From Pseudofrankia saprophytica (GTDB lineage: Bacteria > Actinomycetota > Actinomycetes > Frankiales > Frankiaceae), in NCBI RefSeq assembly GCF_000235425.2, contig NZ_KI912266.1:3477671-3541670 (forward strand): a stretch of 64,000 nucleotides of DNA, in the 5' to 3' direction. The position numbers were made by a program, and so were the translations under genes. Positions 27,563-37,390 of this stretch are shown here, piece by piece. The notes below the pieces were generated by a model that was not told the DNA's origin, ran no database searches, and was given only the letters and a program-made list of their open reading frames with translations. The first letter of the stretch is position 1; each line of letters opens with the position of its first letter.

Positions 27563-28333
27563 GTGGGTCTGGCGGAACTGTTCGACCTGGAAGGCCGGGT
27601 CGCGGTGGTGACCGGCGGCAGCCGCGGGATCGGTTACGCCGTCGCCCGCGGCTTCGCCGCCGCCGGCGCCGACATCGTCGTCGCGAGCCGCAAACTGGAC
27701 GCCTGCCAGGCCGCCGCCGAGCGGATCGCGAAGGAGACCGGCCGCCGGGCGGTTCCTCTTGGCTGCCACGTCGGGCGCTGGGCGGACTGCGACCGCCTGG
27801 TCGACGAGGTCTACGCCGCGTTCGGCCGCTGCGACGTCCTGGTCAACAACGCCGGGATGTCCCCGCTCTACCCGGACCTTCCCAGCGTCACGGAGGACTA
27901 CTTCGACAAAGTCGTCGGGGTCAACCTCAAGGGGCCGTTCCGGCTCGGCGCGCTCGCCGGTGCCCGGATGGCGGCCGCCGGCGGCGGCAGCATCATCAAC
28001 GTCTCGACGATCGGCTCGCTGCGCCCCGGCGCCGACGAGCTCGTCTACGCCTGCGCCAAGGCGGGCCTCAACGCGCTGACCATCGGGCTGGCGGAGGCCT
28101 ACGGGCCGGCGGTGCGCTCGAACGGCATCCTGCCCGGCGCCGTGCTCACCGACATCGCCGACGCCTGGACCCCCGAGCGCCGCGAGCAGGCGGCGCGCGC
28201 CACCACCCTCGGCCGCGCCGGTACCGCCGACGACTTCGTCGGCACCGCCCTGTGGCTCGCGAGCCCCGCCTCCGCATGGGTCAGCGGCACCCTCATCCGC
28301 GTCGACGGCGGCGCATACCGGCAGACCAGCTAG
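27563..28333 (+). CDS. Short-chain dehydrogenase/reductase
   Basis: A 256-residue classical SDR. The GTG at 27563 is chosen because GGGGAGG lies six bases upstream and the protein then starts at a family-typical position (LAELFDLEGRVAVVTGGSRGIG); two earlier in-frame starts exist. Motifs NNAG in VNNAGMSP, Ser in INVSTIGS, Tyr/Lys in YACAKAGLNALT, and VDGG at the end. It leads a run with the acyl-CoA dehydrogenase and phosphotransferase. Confidence 0.9.
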   Translation: MGLAELFDLEGRVAVVTGGSRGIGYAVARGFAAAGADIVVASRKLDACQAAAERIAKETGRRAVPLGCHVGRWADCDRLVDEVYAAFGRCDVLVNNAGMSPLYPDLPSVTEDYFDKVVGVNLKGPFRLGALAGARMAAAGGGSIINVSTIGSLRPGADELVYACAKAGLNALTIGLAEAYGPAVRSNGILPGAVLTDIADAWTPERREQAARATTLGRAGTADDFVGTALWLASPASAWVSGTLIRVDGGAYRQTS

Positions 28334-28406
28334 CCAGACCAGCCGCCAGGCCGGACCGCCACCGCCGTCGACCGGCGCGGGTCGGGCCGGCGAAAGGAGA
28401 GCAACC

Positions 28407-29645
28407 GTGGTCGACTTCGCCATTCCCGAGGAGGCCCAGGCCGTGCGCGCCAGGGCCGCCGACTTCCTCGACACCCACGTTCTGCCGGCCGAGGCGCGCG
28501 TCGGCCGGGAGCCCTACTTCGACATTGTCGCCGAGCTGCAGGCGAAGGCCCGGGCCGACGGCCTGTGGTGTCCCTTCGTTCCGGTGGAGTGGGGCGGCAT
28601 GGGCCTCGGCCCGCTGGCGAACGCGCTCGTCCAGATCGAGGTGGGCCGCTCCTTCACGTACCTGGGCGCGTGGGCGCTGAACTGCATGGGCCCGCAGGAC
28701 GCCACGATGCTCACCCTCATCGAGCACGGCACCCAGGAGCAGAAGGAGCGCTACCTGCGCCCGCTCGTCGCCGGCGACCTGCGGATCTGCTTCTCGATGA
28801 CGGAGCGGGCCGCCGGCGCGGATGCGACCGGCCTGCGCACCTCCGCTGTCCGCGACGGCGACCACTGGGTGCTGGGCGGCGAGAAGTGGTTCAGCAGCAA
28901 CGCGTCGATCTCGCAGCTCGCGCTCGTCATGGCCCGCACCAGCGAGCAGGGCCCGCGCCGTGAGCAGTTCACGACGTTCCTCGTCGAGCTGCCGAACCCC
29001 GGCTACCGGATCCTGCGCAACATCCCGACGATGGACGAGCCGCTGCGCCCCCGGTTCGAGGACGAGGTGACCAGCGGCCACGCGGAGGTCCGGATCGACA
29101 ACCTCGTGGTGCCGCACGCGAACGTGCTCGGCGGCGTCGGGCGCGGCTTCGCCATGGGCCAGCACCGGCTGGGCTACGGCCGGCTGCGGCACGGGATGTG
29201 GAGCATCGCCAAGGCGCAGGCCGCCCTCGACCTGGCCGCGGGCCGGGCGCTGTCGCGGGAGACGTTCGGCGCGCCCCTCGCCGACCGGCAGGGCGTCCAG
29301 TGGATGCTCGCGGACTGCGCCGAGCGGCTCTACCTGAGCCGGCTGATGGTCCTGCACATCGCCGCGAAGATGGAACGCGGCCAGGACCTGCGGCAGGAGA
29401 ACGCGATCGCGAAGAACTACATCGCGCACATGCTGCACCACGTCGTCGACACCGCCCTGCAGCTCCACGGCTCCCTCGGATACACCCTCGACACCCCGCT
29501 CGCCGAGTGGTACGCCGAGGCCCGCCAGCAGCGGCTGGTGGATGGCCCCGACGAGGTCCACCGCTGGATGATCGGCCGGGGCGTGCTGCGGGCGTTCGAA
29601 CGCGACGGCACCACGGCCGCCGCCGCCGGCGGGGACCTGCTCTGA
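28407..29645 (+). CDS. Acyl-CoA dehydrogenase (ACAD10/11-like)
   Basis: A 412-residue FAD-dependent acyl-CoA dehydrogenase, GTG start with AAAGGAGAG upstream. FAD/substrate motifs: FSMTERAAGADATGL, GEKWFSSNASIS, and the C-terminal QLHGSLGYTLDTPLAEWYAEARQQRLVDGPDEVHRW characteristic of the ACAD10/11 type. It overlaps the downstream phosphotransferase (TGATG). In animals ACAD10 and ACAD11 carry an APH kinase domain fused to the dehydrogenase and act on 4-hydroxyacyl-CoA via a phosphorylated intermediate; this coupled pair is the split form. The substrate here is inferred, not shown. Confidence 0.92.
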   Translation: MVDFAIPEEAQAVRARAADFLDTHVLPAEARVGREPYFDIVAELQAKARADGLWCPFVPVEWGGMGLGPLANALVQIEVGRSFTYLGAWALNCMGPQDATMLTLIEHGTQEQKERYLRPLVAGDLRICFSMTERAAGADATGLRTSAVRDGDHWVLGGEKWFSSNASISQLALVMARTSEQGPRREQFTTFLVELPNPGYRILRNIPTMDEPLRPRFEDEVTSGHAEVRIDNLVVPHANVLGGVGRGFAMGQHRLGYGRLRHGMWSIAKAQAALDLAAGRALSRETFGAPLADRQGVQWMLADCAERLYLSRLMVLHIAAKMERGQDLRQENAIAKNYIAHMLHHVVDTALQLHGSLGYTLDTPLAEWYAEARQQRLVDGPDEVHRWMIGRGVLRAFERDGTTAAAAGGDLL

Positions 29646-30727
29646 TGGGCGCGGACGCCACGCCGGCCGCGGCCGCGGCGGCCCCGGAACGGCCGGCCGC
29701 CCCGCTCGTCGACCTGCCGCGGCTGGAAGCCTGGCTGGAGACCCTGCTGCCGGGCGGCGGCCCGGCGCGCCTCGCCCGGCTGGGTGAGGCCACCGGCATC
29801 GCCAATGCCCTGTTCGCGCTGGACTGGGGCGGGCGGACGCTCGTGCTGCGCCGGGCGCCCGCGGCCCGGATCACCAGCAGCGCCGGCAACACCCTGCGGG
29901 AGGCGACCCTGCTCGGCGCCCTCGCCGACACCCCCGTCCGGCACCCGCCGCTGGTGGCGACGTGCCCCGACCCGGACGTCATCGGCGCGCGGTTCATCCT
30001 CATGGAGCGTGTCGACGGCTTCACCCCGACGGGCGACCTGCCCGCCCCCTTCGACCGCGCCCCCGAGGTCCGTCGCGCCCTGGGCGTGGAAGCGGTCGAC
30101 GCGCTCGCCGAGCTCGCGTCCGTCGACTGGCGGGCGGCAGGGCTCGACGGCTTCGGCAGGCCCGACGGCTTCCTCGACCGGCAGGTCGACCGCTGGCTGT
30201 GGCAGCTGGGTACCTACCAGACCCGGCCGTTGCCCGACGCCACCGACGTCCTCGCCCCGTGGCTGCGCGCCCACCAGCCCGCCACCGGGCCGATCGCGAT
30301 CATGCATGGCGACTACAGCCTGTTCAACGTGATGTTCGCGCACGACGCGCCGGCGCGGCTGGCCGCGATCGTCGACTGGGACACCGCGACGATCGGCGAC
30401 CCGCTCCTGGACCTGGGCCACCTGCTGGCCCGCTGGGACGAGCCGGGCGAACCGCCCACCTTCCTCGGATCCTCCGACATCGCCGACCGGACGGGCCTTG
30501 CCACCCGCGCCCAGCTGGCCGCCCGCTACGCCGACCGGACCAGCCTCGACCTCGCGGACCTCCGGTTCTACGAGGTGCTGTCGCTGTTCAAGCTCGGCTG
30601 CATCCTGGAAGGCCACCACGCCCAGGCGCCCCGGGCCGGCGACCCGGCCGGCGGCCAGTTCGCCCCGATGGCGCCGGCTGTCTTCGCGGACGCGGCCGCG
30701 ATCGCCCGCGGGGAGCGGACGCTCTGA
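29645..30727 (+). CDS. APH-family phosphotransferase coupled to the acyl-CoA dehydrogenase
   Basis: A 360-residue kinase-fold protein whose ATG overlaps the dehydrogenase stop. Catalytic loop MHGDYSLFNVMF (HGDxxxxN) and metal-binding Asp in IVDWDTATIGDPLLDL are intact. The N-terminal lobe has TLVLRRAP and the hinge RFILMERVDG. The N-terminus is an Ala/Pro-rich extension. Probable role: phosphorylation of a hydroxyacyl-CoA for the partner dehydrogenase, by analogy with ACAD10/11 and LvaA. Confidence 0.9.
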   Translation: MGADATPAAAAAAPERPAAPLVDLPRLEAWLETLLPGGGPARLARLGEATGIANALFALDWGGRTLVLRRAPAARITSSAGNTLREATLLGALADTPVRHPPLVATCPDPDVIGARFILMERVDGFTPTGDLPAPFDRAPEVRRALGVEAVDALAELASVDWRAAGLDGFGRPDGFLDRQVDRWLWQLGTYQTRPLPDATDVLAPWLRAHQPATGPIAIMHGDYSLFNVMFAHDAPARLAAIVDWDTATIGDPLLDLGHLLARWDEPGEPPTFLGSSDIADRTGLATRAQLAARYADRTSLDLADLRFYEVLSLFKLGCILEGHHAQAPRAGDPAGGQFAPMAPAVFADAAAIARGERTL

Positions 30728-30848
30728 GGGCCACATCCGCGCAGGTGTGTCTGGTCCGTCCCATTGCCAGGGGCGTGGTCTGGGCAGAACCTGGGCAGAG
30801 TCCGGGCACGCGAGATGAGCTCGGCGTGGCGTGGTGTGGGGCTGGTAG

Positions 30849-33800
30849 ATGGACGAGCGGGCAACGGTGCCGGGCCGGGATCCGTTGCTGGCTGCGCGGG
30901 TGACGGTGCTCCATGAGACGGAGCGGACCCGGGTCGTTCGGCTGACGTTCCCGGGCGGAAGCGTGATCCGCAAGGAGCTGCTGGGGCCCGGCGCGCGGCG
31001 GCGGCAGCGGCATGAGGTGGAGATCCTCGGTCAGCTGTCCGGTGTCGAGGGAGTCACGCAGTTGGCGACCGGGCTGCCGTCGTCCCCGGACTCGATCCTG
31101 CTGGCCGATGTCGGCGGTGTGGCGCTGTCCGAGCGGACTACTCCGCTGGATCCGGTCGAGCTGGTCGGACTGGCCGGGTCGCTGGGGCGGGCGATGGCGG
31201 AGATGCACCGGCGGGGGGTGGCGCATCGGGACGTCAATCCGGCGAACATCGTGATGACTGATGGCGGGGGAGCGCCATGCCTGGTCGATTTCTCGCTGGC
31301 CACCACGTTCGCGGTGGTTCAGCCGGAATTCGTACATCACAGCGAGATCGTGGGAACGGTGCCGTATTTGGCGCCGGAGCAGACTGGCCGGACTGGTTGT
31401 CACGTCGACCAGCGGGCCGATCTGTACGCGCTCGGGGCGACGCTGTACGAGCTGGCCACCGGGGCGCCGCCGTTCGGTGCCGGTGATCCTGTTCAGGTCA
31501 TTCACGACCATCTGACGCGGGTGCCGGCGCCGCCGTCGGCCGTGAACCCGGCGGTGCCGGCCGGCCTGTCGGCGATCATCATGCATCTGCTGGAGAAGGA
31601 GCCGGACGATCGCTACCAGAGCGCCGACGGACTGGTGCACGATCTCACCTTGGTACGTCGTGGCGCCTTCTTGGTGCATCCAGGCGAGCACGATTTCCCC
31701 GCACGGCCACTGACGCCATCCCGGTTGGCCGGGCGTGACCAGGAGATCCGCGAGCTGGGCGTGGCGTTCGCCGAGGCGATGGAGGGTCGCTGCCGCGGGC
31801 TGCTCGTCGGCGGTGCGCCGGGGGTGGGCAAGACGGCGCTGGTCAACGAACTGCGGCCGATCGTGGCCGGTGCCGACGGCTGGTTCGTGGCGGGCAAGTT
31901 CGACCAGTATCGCCGTGACCAGGAGTACGACGGGGGCTGGCAGGCGTTCCGGGCGCTGGGCCGGCTGTTGCTGGCCGAGCCCGAGCAATACCTGGCCGAG
32001 GTGCGGGAGCGGATACTGCTGGCGTTGGGACCCAGCGCCGGGCTGGCGACCGCCACCGTGCCGGAGCTGGCGGCGCTGCTGAAGGTCCCCCCGGATCCGG
32101 GCGATCCGATGACCGCGCAGGTGCGAGCGCTGCGCAACGGAGTCGAGGTCCTGCGCGCCGTCGCCTCCAGGAAACGGCCGGTGGTGTTCTTCGTCGACGA
32201 CCTGCAGTGGGCCGGGCGGACTCCGCTGGGCTTCGTCGATCTGATCCTCAGCGGCGCCGAACAGGTCGAGGGACTGCTGCTGGTCGGCGCCTACCGGGAC
32301 AAGGAGGTCGACCCGGCTCATCCGATGACGCCGATGCTCGCCCGCTGGCAGCGCCAGCCGGCCGGTCCGCGCATCGTGCGGCTGGGCAACCTGACCCCGG
32401 ACGGCCAGATGGCCATGGTTGCAGACCTGGTGCGCGTCGCGCCTGAGGCCGCCGCGGAGCTGGCGCGGATGATCGCGCCGTCGGCCGGTGGCAATCCGTA
32501 TGACACGCAGGAGCTGCTGAACTCCTTACGCCACGACGGTCTGCTCGTCGCTGGCGTCGGCGGGTGGCGATGGGATCGGGCGGTGCTGGATCGCCGGCTC
32601 GGGCGGGTGGATGTGGCCGGGATGCTGGCCGCTCGGGTGGCCGGGCTGCCGTCGGCGACCAGGCAGGTGTTGGCGGTGATGGCGTGTCTGGCGGGCCGGG
32701 TGGAGCTCGACCTGTTGGAGGTCGCGGCGGGGCTGGCCACGGAGGATGTCGAGCACCGGCTGGGCCCGGCGTTCGCCGCCGGCCTGCTGGTGCTCGAGCC
32801 TGGCGGCGGGCAGGGGGTGCGGTTCCACCACGACCGGACATGGGAGTCCGTGCTGGGCGCCCTCAGCCCGCGGCGGCGGCGTGGCCTGCGACTGCGGCTG
32901 GCCCGGCGGCTGGCCGAGCGGGGCGAGTACTTCGCGGTCGCGGCCGAGCAGTACCTGCACGTGGTCGACGTGGTGCGGGACGACGCCGAGCAGCGGCTGG
33001 TGGCCGGGCTGTTCCAGCAGGCCGCCGAGCAGGCGCGGCTGCTGAGCAACCATCCGCTGGTGGAGCGGTTCCTGACCGCGGCGGTGCCGCTGGTCGACCC
33101 GACCGACACCGACCAGCTGATCGAGGTCCGCACCGGCCGGCACGCCGCCCTGTACAGCCTGGGCCGGTTGGAGGAGGCGGACGAGGAATACCGGAACGTC
33201 AGTCGGCTGTGCACCCGCCCGGCGCAGCGCACGGCGGCCACCGTGCTGCAGGTGATCAGCCTGACCAACCGGGGCCGCGCCGAGGAGGCGGTCCGGCTCG
33301 GCGTGGACCAGCTGCGCGAGGTCGGTTTCGCCGTGCCGGACCGGGAGCGCCTCGACGCGGAGATCGACCGAAGACTCGACGCGGTCTACCGGTGGATCGA
33401 CCAGTCCAACGCATCCGACGACCTGTGCCGCCCGGAGGGCACCGACCGTTCGCGACTGGGCATCATCAAGCTCATCAACCGGCTCATCCCCGCGGCGTTC
33501 CTCTGCGACCGGCCGATGATGGCCTGGCTGACCGCGACGGCGCTGGAGATGTGGGCACGGGACGGACCGGATCCCGCCCTGATCGGCCCGACCAGCCACG
33601 CCTCCGTCCTGACCACGGCCCTCAGGCACGACTACCGCACCGGGCACCGCATCATGCGGCGCCTTCTCCAAGTCGGTCACGCACGCGGCTACGAACCGGA
33701 CATCTGGCAGATGCAGTTGATGTATGCGGTCTTTACCGGCCACTGGTTCGACCCGCTCGAGGACAACCTGTCCGCCGCGCGTCGCGCACTGGAGGGCCTG

Positions 33801-35765
33801 CTCCAGGGCGGCGACCTGCAGTACGCCTGCTGGACCCATGTCGTGCTGCTGCCGGACCTGCTGGACTGCGGCCCGTCGCTGGACGCCTATGTCGCCGGTG
33901 CCGACGAGGCGATGGCTATCGCCACACGCACCGGCAACGGATACGCCGAAGAGGTGTTCCGGCCCTGGCGCCAGCTGGCGAGGGTGCTGCGTGGCGAGGC
34001 CGTCGGCCAGGCGGCCGACGAGGCGGCCGAGCAGGGCCTGCTGGCCGCCAACCCGCTCGCCGCCGCCAACATGCACCTCACCCGGGCGCTCGCCGCCGCC
34101 ATCTTCGATCATTCGGCCGAGCTGGCCCGGCACACAGCGGCGGTGATGCGGTTGCTGCCGGTCCTCGAAGCGACCTACCTGATCGCGGTCGCGCGCGTGT
34201 TGCGGGCTCTGGCCCTGACCGGGCAGGCCCGGACGACGGAAGCGGGCCGGCGCGGGGCCGTGCTGGCCGAGCTGGACGAGGTGGTCGACTGGCTGGCCGC
34301 CCGCGCGGCCGACGCGCCGGTCAACTTCCTGCACCTGTTACGCCTGGTCGAGGCCGAACGGGCCTGGGCGGCAGGTGACTTCCGGGAGGCCGCGTACACC
34401 TATGACCTGGCACAACGTGAGGCCGCCACCCGCACACGCCCCTGGCACCGGGCACTGACCTTGGAACGCGCCGCACGGTTCCACCTCGCCCAGGGCATGG
34501 AGGAAACCGGCCGCATGCTGCTCGCCGCCGCCCGCCGCCAGTACGCCGACTGGGGCGCCACCGCCAAGGTCAGCCAGCTCGACTGGGCTTACCCGGCGCT
34601 GGCGGCCGAACCCGCCGGCGCCGAACCCGCTGCGCGAGCACCAGCCCAACCCACCACGGGCAGCCCCGCCGTCACCACCGGCACCATCGACCTGCTCGGC
34701 GTCGTCGCCGCCTCCCAGGCGCTGAGCTCCGAGACCAGCATCGAGGGCCTGCGCGCAAAGGTCGTGGGAATCCTGTCCGAGATGACCGGCGCCACCGGCG
34801 TCCACCTCCTCCTTCGCGACCAGGACGACAACGATGGCGGCTGGCTGGTACCCACCGACGACGGCGCCATCCCCCTGCGCGAGGCAGGCCTGCGCCGCCT
34901 GCTGCCGCCCTCGGTCGTCTGGTACACCGAACGCACCCACGAACCCACCGTCATCGCCGACGCCACCCGCGACGACCGATTCGCCCGCGACCCCTACCTC
35001 ACCAGCCTCGACCGCTGCTCCCTACTCGCCATCCCCCTCACGATCCGCGGCGAACTCAAAGCCATGCTCCTGCTGGAGAACCGAATGATCCGCGGCGCGT
35101 TCGCCACCAACCGCCTCGAACCGATCATGCTCATCGCCGGGCAGCTCGCCGTCTCCCTCGACCACGCCCAGGTCTACGCCTCCCTGGGGCGCAAAGTCGC
35201 CGAACGCACCCACCAACTCGCGGCCGCCAACCAACGCCTGGAACAACTGTCCATCACCGACCCCCTCACCGGACTGGCCAACCGACGACGCCTCGAAGAA
35301 GTCCTCCACGCCGAATGGCACCAGGCCTGCCATCAGCGCACCCCCCTCGCCGTCGCCATGACCGACATCGACTACTTCAAGCGCTACAACGACCACTACG
35401 GCCACACCGCCGGCGACCGCTGTCTCCGACTCGTTGCCGCATGCCTGGCCGACAACACCCGCGACACCGACCTCGCCGCCCGCTTCGGCGGCGAGGAGTT
35501 CGCCATCGTCATGCCCCACACCGACACCGACACCGCCGCCCGCGTCGCCCGAGACCTACGCGACGCCGTCGCCGCGCTCGCCGAACCACACCCCCTCGGC
35601 ATCGACCACATGATCACCCTCAGCATCGGCGTCGCCGCCACCATCCCCACCACCGACAATCAGCCACAAAGCCTGATCGATCTCGCCGACGTCGAGCTTT
35701 ATCGAGCCAAGCGTGCCGGACGCAACCGCGTCGAGGTAGCACACCCACACCCCGCGTCGCTATAG
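30849..35765 (+). CDS. Multidomain signalling protein: Ser/Thr kinase, AAA ATPase, helical repeats, GAF and GGDEF diguanylate cyclase
   Basis: A 1638-residue protein with no obvious membrane segment. Residues 20-275: protein kinase with Lys 42 (IRKEL), catalytic HRDVNPANI (Asp 128), DFS for DFG (Asp 147) and APEQTGR. Residues 290-560: AAA-type ATPase, Walker A GGAPGVGKT (321-329) and Walker B VVFFVDD (445-451). About 590-1260: helical TPR-like region. About 1296-1440: GAF sensor. The last 170 residues: GGDEF domain with active RFGGEEF (about 1546) and an I-site RDTD just before it. The kinase-AAA-GAF layout is known from cyanobacterial and actinobacterial sensors; ending in a c-di-GMP synthase is less common. 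Confidence 0.93.
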   Translation: MDERATVPGRDPLLAARVTVLHETERTRVVRLTFPGGSVIRKELLGPGARRRQRHEVEILGQLSGVEGVTQLATGLPSSPDSILLADVGGVALSERTTPLDPVELVGLAGSLGRAMAEMHRRGVAHRDVNPANIVMTDGGGAPCLVDFSLATTFAVVQPEFVHHSEIVGTVPYLAPEQTGRTGCHVDQRADLYALGATLYELATGAPPFGAGDPVQVIHDHLTRVPAPPSAVNPAVPAGLSAIIMHLLEKEPDDRYQSADGLVHDLTLVRRGAFLVHPGEHDFPARPLTPSRLAGRDQEIRELGVAFAEAMEGRCRGLLVGGAPGVGKTALVNELRPIVAGADGWFVAGKFDQYRRDQEYDGGWQAFRALGRLLLAEPEQYLAEVRERILLALGPSAGLATATVPELAALLKVPPDPGDPMTAQVRALRNGVEVLRAVASRKRPVVFFVDDLQWAGRTPLGFVDLILSGAEQVEGLLLVGAYRDKEVDPAHPMTPMLARWQRQPAGPRIVRLGNLTPDGQMAMVADLVRVAPEAAAELARMIAPSAGGNPYDTQELLNSLRHDGLLVAGVGGWRWDRAVLDRRLGRVDVAGMLAARVAGLPSATRQVLAVMACLAGRVELDLLEVAAGLATEDVEHRLGPAFAAGLLVLEPGGGQGVRFHHDRTWESVLGALSPRRRRGLRLRLARRLAERGEYFAVAAEQYLHVVDVVRDDAEQRLVAGLFQQAAEQARLLSNHPLVERFLTAAVPLVDPTDTDQLIEVRTGRHAALYSLGRLEEADEEYRNVSRLCTRPAQRTAATVLQVISLTNRGRAEEAVRLGVDQLREVGFAVPDRERLDAEIDRRLDAVYRWIDQSNASDDLCRPEGTDRSRLGIIKLINRLIPAAFLCDRPMMAWLTATALEMWARDGPDPALIGPTSHASVLTTALRHDYRTGHRIMRRLLQVGHARGYEPDIWQMQLMYAVFTGHWFDPLEDNLSAARRALEGLLQGGDLQYACWTHVVLLPDLLDCGPSLDAYVAGADEAMAIATRTGNGYAEEVFRPWRQLARVLRGEAVGQAADEAAEQGLLAANPLAAANMHLTRALAAAIFDHSAELARHTAAVMRLLPVLEATYLIAVARVLRALALTGQARTTEAGRRGAVLAELDEVVDWLAARAADAPVNFLHLLRLVEAERAWAAGDFREAAYTYDLAQREAATRTRPWHRALTLERAARFHLAQGMEETGRMLLAAARRQYADWGATAKVSQLDWAYPALAAEPAGAEPAARAPAQPTTGSPAVTTGTIDLLGVVAASQALSSETSIEGLRAKVVGILSEMTGATGVHLLLRDQDDNDGGWLVPTDDGAIPLREAGLRRLLPPSVVWYTERTHEPTVIADATRDDRFARDPYLTSLDRCSLLAIPLTIRGELKAMLLLENRMIRGAFATNRLEPIMLIAGQLAVSLDHAQVYASLGRKVAERTHQLAAANQRLEQLSITDPLTGLANRRRLEEVLHAEWHQACHQRTPLAVAMTDIDYFKRYNDHYGHTAGDRCLRLVAACLADNTRDTDLAARFGGEEFAIVMPHTDTDTAARVARDLRDAVAALAEPHPLGIDHMITLSIGVAATIPTTDNQPQSLIDLADVELYRAKRAGRNRVEVAHPHPASL

Positions 35766-35778
35766 CCGGCGGGGACCC

Positions 35779-35798
35779 GCGGCCGCTCTGACGGCCGC
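35779..35798 (+). terminator. Hairpin terminator after the kinase-GGDEF gene
   Basis: GCGGCCG-ctctga-CGGCCGC is a 7-bp perfect stem beginning 13 bases past the stop codon. No U-tract follows. Confidence 0.55.
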
Positions 35799-35923
35799 AT
35801 TCGCGTGGACCCGGGGTACGCCGCGGGTGCTGATGCGGTGCACCAGACGGCGCTCGCCGTCGCGGTCGCTAGGGCGATGCGCCCGCCAGCAGAGGGCGTG
35901 GGCCGGCTCACCCGAGCGAAAAC

Positions 35924-35936
35924 GCTAAATTAGTTC
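35924..35936 (+). promoter_or_regulatory. AT-rich element upstream of the thiolase gene
   Basis: GCTAAATTAGTTC sits in an otherwise very GC-rich 470-base leader between the kinase-GGDEF gene and the thiolase. It resembles GCTAAAAAATTGTTC at 43450-43464 and GCTAACTAATTA at 42409-42420. The rest of 35799-36238 shows no gene that can be supported. Confidence 0.4.
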
Positions 35937-36238
35937 TATGATTGTACGCAAGGTCCGGAATGGTCTGGCGCTGAGCAACCATCGAGCCGCGTGCGGTTAC
36001 CACTCGGCGCAAGAAGCGGGACCGCGGCCAGCCCGGTACGGACGGGACGCCCCGCCGTGGAGGTCGTGGACCGCGCGGCGGGGAAGTGTCCTCCGGGCAG
36101 TCGCTCTGATGCCGACGGTCAGCGATCTCACCGCCAGGCATCGGATCTCAGGCATGGACGATGCCGTGCGGCGGCGCGGGCGGACACGAGGTGAGTCCGA
36201 CTGTCGCTGTCGCCCGGCCTGACCGAACGGAGCGCCGA

Positions 36239-37381
36239 ATGCGGGATGCAGTGATCGTGGCGGCGGTGCGCACGCCACTCGGCAAGCGCAACGGTGCCCT
36301 GTCGACCGTGCATCCGGTCACGCTGTCGGCTCATGTGCTGACCGAGCTCGCCGCCAGGAGCGGCGTCGATCCCGCCGAGATCGACGACGTCGCCTGGGGC
36401 GTCGTCGGGCAGGCCGGCGAGCAGGCCGCGGACCTCGCTCGCACCGCCGTGCTGGCCGCGGGCTGGCCGGAGTCGGTGACCGGCTACACGATCGACCGCC
36501 AGTGCGGGTCCTCGCAGCAGGCGGTGCACTCCGCGGCGGCCGGGCTGATCGCGGGACAGTACGACCTGGTCGTCGCGGGCGGCGTCGAGTCGATGTCACG
36601 GGTGCCGATGGGCTTCTCCACCCAGGGCAAGGACCCCTATGGCGAGCTGTATCTGGCCCGCTACGGGGCCTACCCGAACCAGGGGATCGGCGCGGAGATG
36701 ATCGCCGAGAGGTGGGGGTTCTCCCGGACCCAGCTCGACGAGTTCTCGATCGCCAGCCACGAGAAGGCCGCCTCGGCCCGGGCCGAGGGCCGGTTCGACG
36801 CCCAGATCGCTCCGGTCACGCTGGCGGACGGGACGGTCGTGGCGAGCGACGAGGGAATCCGGCCTGGCGGGACGGTCGAGGGTCTGGCGAAGCTGAAGCC
36901 CGCCTTCAAAGAGGACGGCGTGATCCACGCCGGGAACGCCTCACAGATCTCGGACGGTGCCGCGGCGCTGCTGTTGACGACCTCCGAGAAGGCCGGGGAG
37001 CTCGGCCTGACGCCGATCGCCAGGGTGCACACGGCGGTCCTCGCGGGCGCCGACCCGGTGATCATGCTTACCGCGCCGATTCCGGCGACGCAGAAGGCGC
37101 TGCGGCGGTCCGGGCTGACGATCGACGAGATCGGCGTCTACGAGGTCAACGAGGCGTTCGCGCCGGTGCCGCTGGCCTGGGTCGCGGAGATCGGCGCCGA
37201 TCCCAAGGCACTCAACCCGAACGGCGGCGCCATCGCCCTGGGGCATCCTCTAGGCGGCTCCGGGGCCCGCATCATGACGACGATGCTTCACCACATGCGG
37301 GACAATGGTGTCCGCTATGGCCTGCAGACAATGTGCGAAGGCGGCGGGCAGGCCAACGCCACCATCCTCGAACTGCTCTGA
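36239..37381 (+). CDS. Acetyl-CoA acetyltransferase / 3-ketoacyl-CoA thiolase
   Basis: A 380-residue complete thiolase. ATG 36239 follows an ACGGAG site; an earlier in-frame start lacks homology. The nucleophilic Cys is in DRQCGSSQQAV (about residue 86), the His in ALGHPLGGSGAR, and the second Cys in MCEGGGQ, so the enzyme should be active. It cleaves 3-ketoacyl-CoA to acetyl-CoA and a shortened acyl-CoA. Convergent with the alcohol dehydrogenase across a strong hairpin terminator. Confidence 0.93.
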   Translation: MRDAVIVAAVRTPLGKRNGALSTVHPVTLSAHVLTELAARSGVDPAEIDDVAWGVVGQAGEQAADLARTAVLAAGWPESVTGYTIDRQCGSSQQAVHSAAAGLIAGQYDLVVAGGVESMSRVPMGFSTQGKDPYGELYLARYGAYPNQGIGAEMIAERWGFSRTQLDEFSIASHEKAASARAEGRFDAQIAPVTLADGTVVASDEGIRPGGTVEGLAKLKPAFKEDGVIHAGNASQISDGAAALLLTTSEKAGELGLTPIARVHTAVLAGADPVIMLTAPIPATQKALRRSGLTIDEIGVYEVNEAFAPVPLAWVAEIGADPKALNPNGGAIALGHPLGGSGARIMTTMLHHMRDNGVRYGLQTMCEGGGQANATILELL

Positions 37382-37390
37382 ACGAAGGAG

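Noticed and set aside
32526-34334. Long minus-strand frame inside the kinase-GGDEF gene
   Set aside because: Composition (Gln/Val/Gly/Arg rich) is that of an antisense shadow, and the plus-strand protein is continuous through it.
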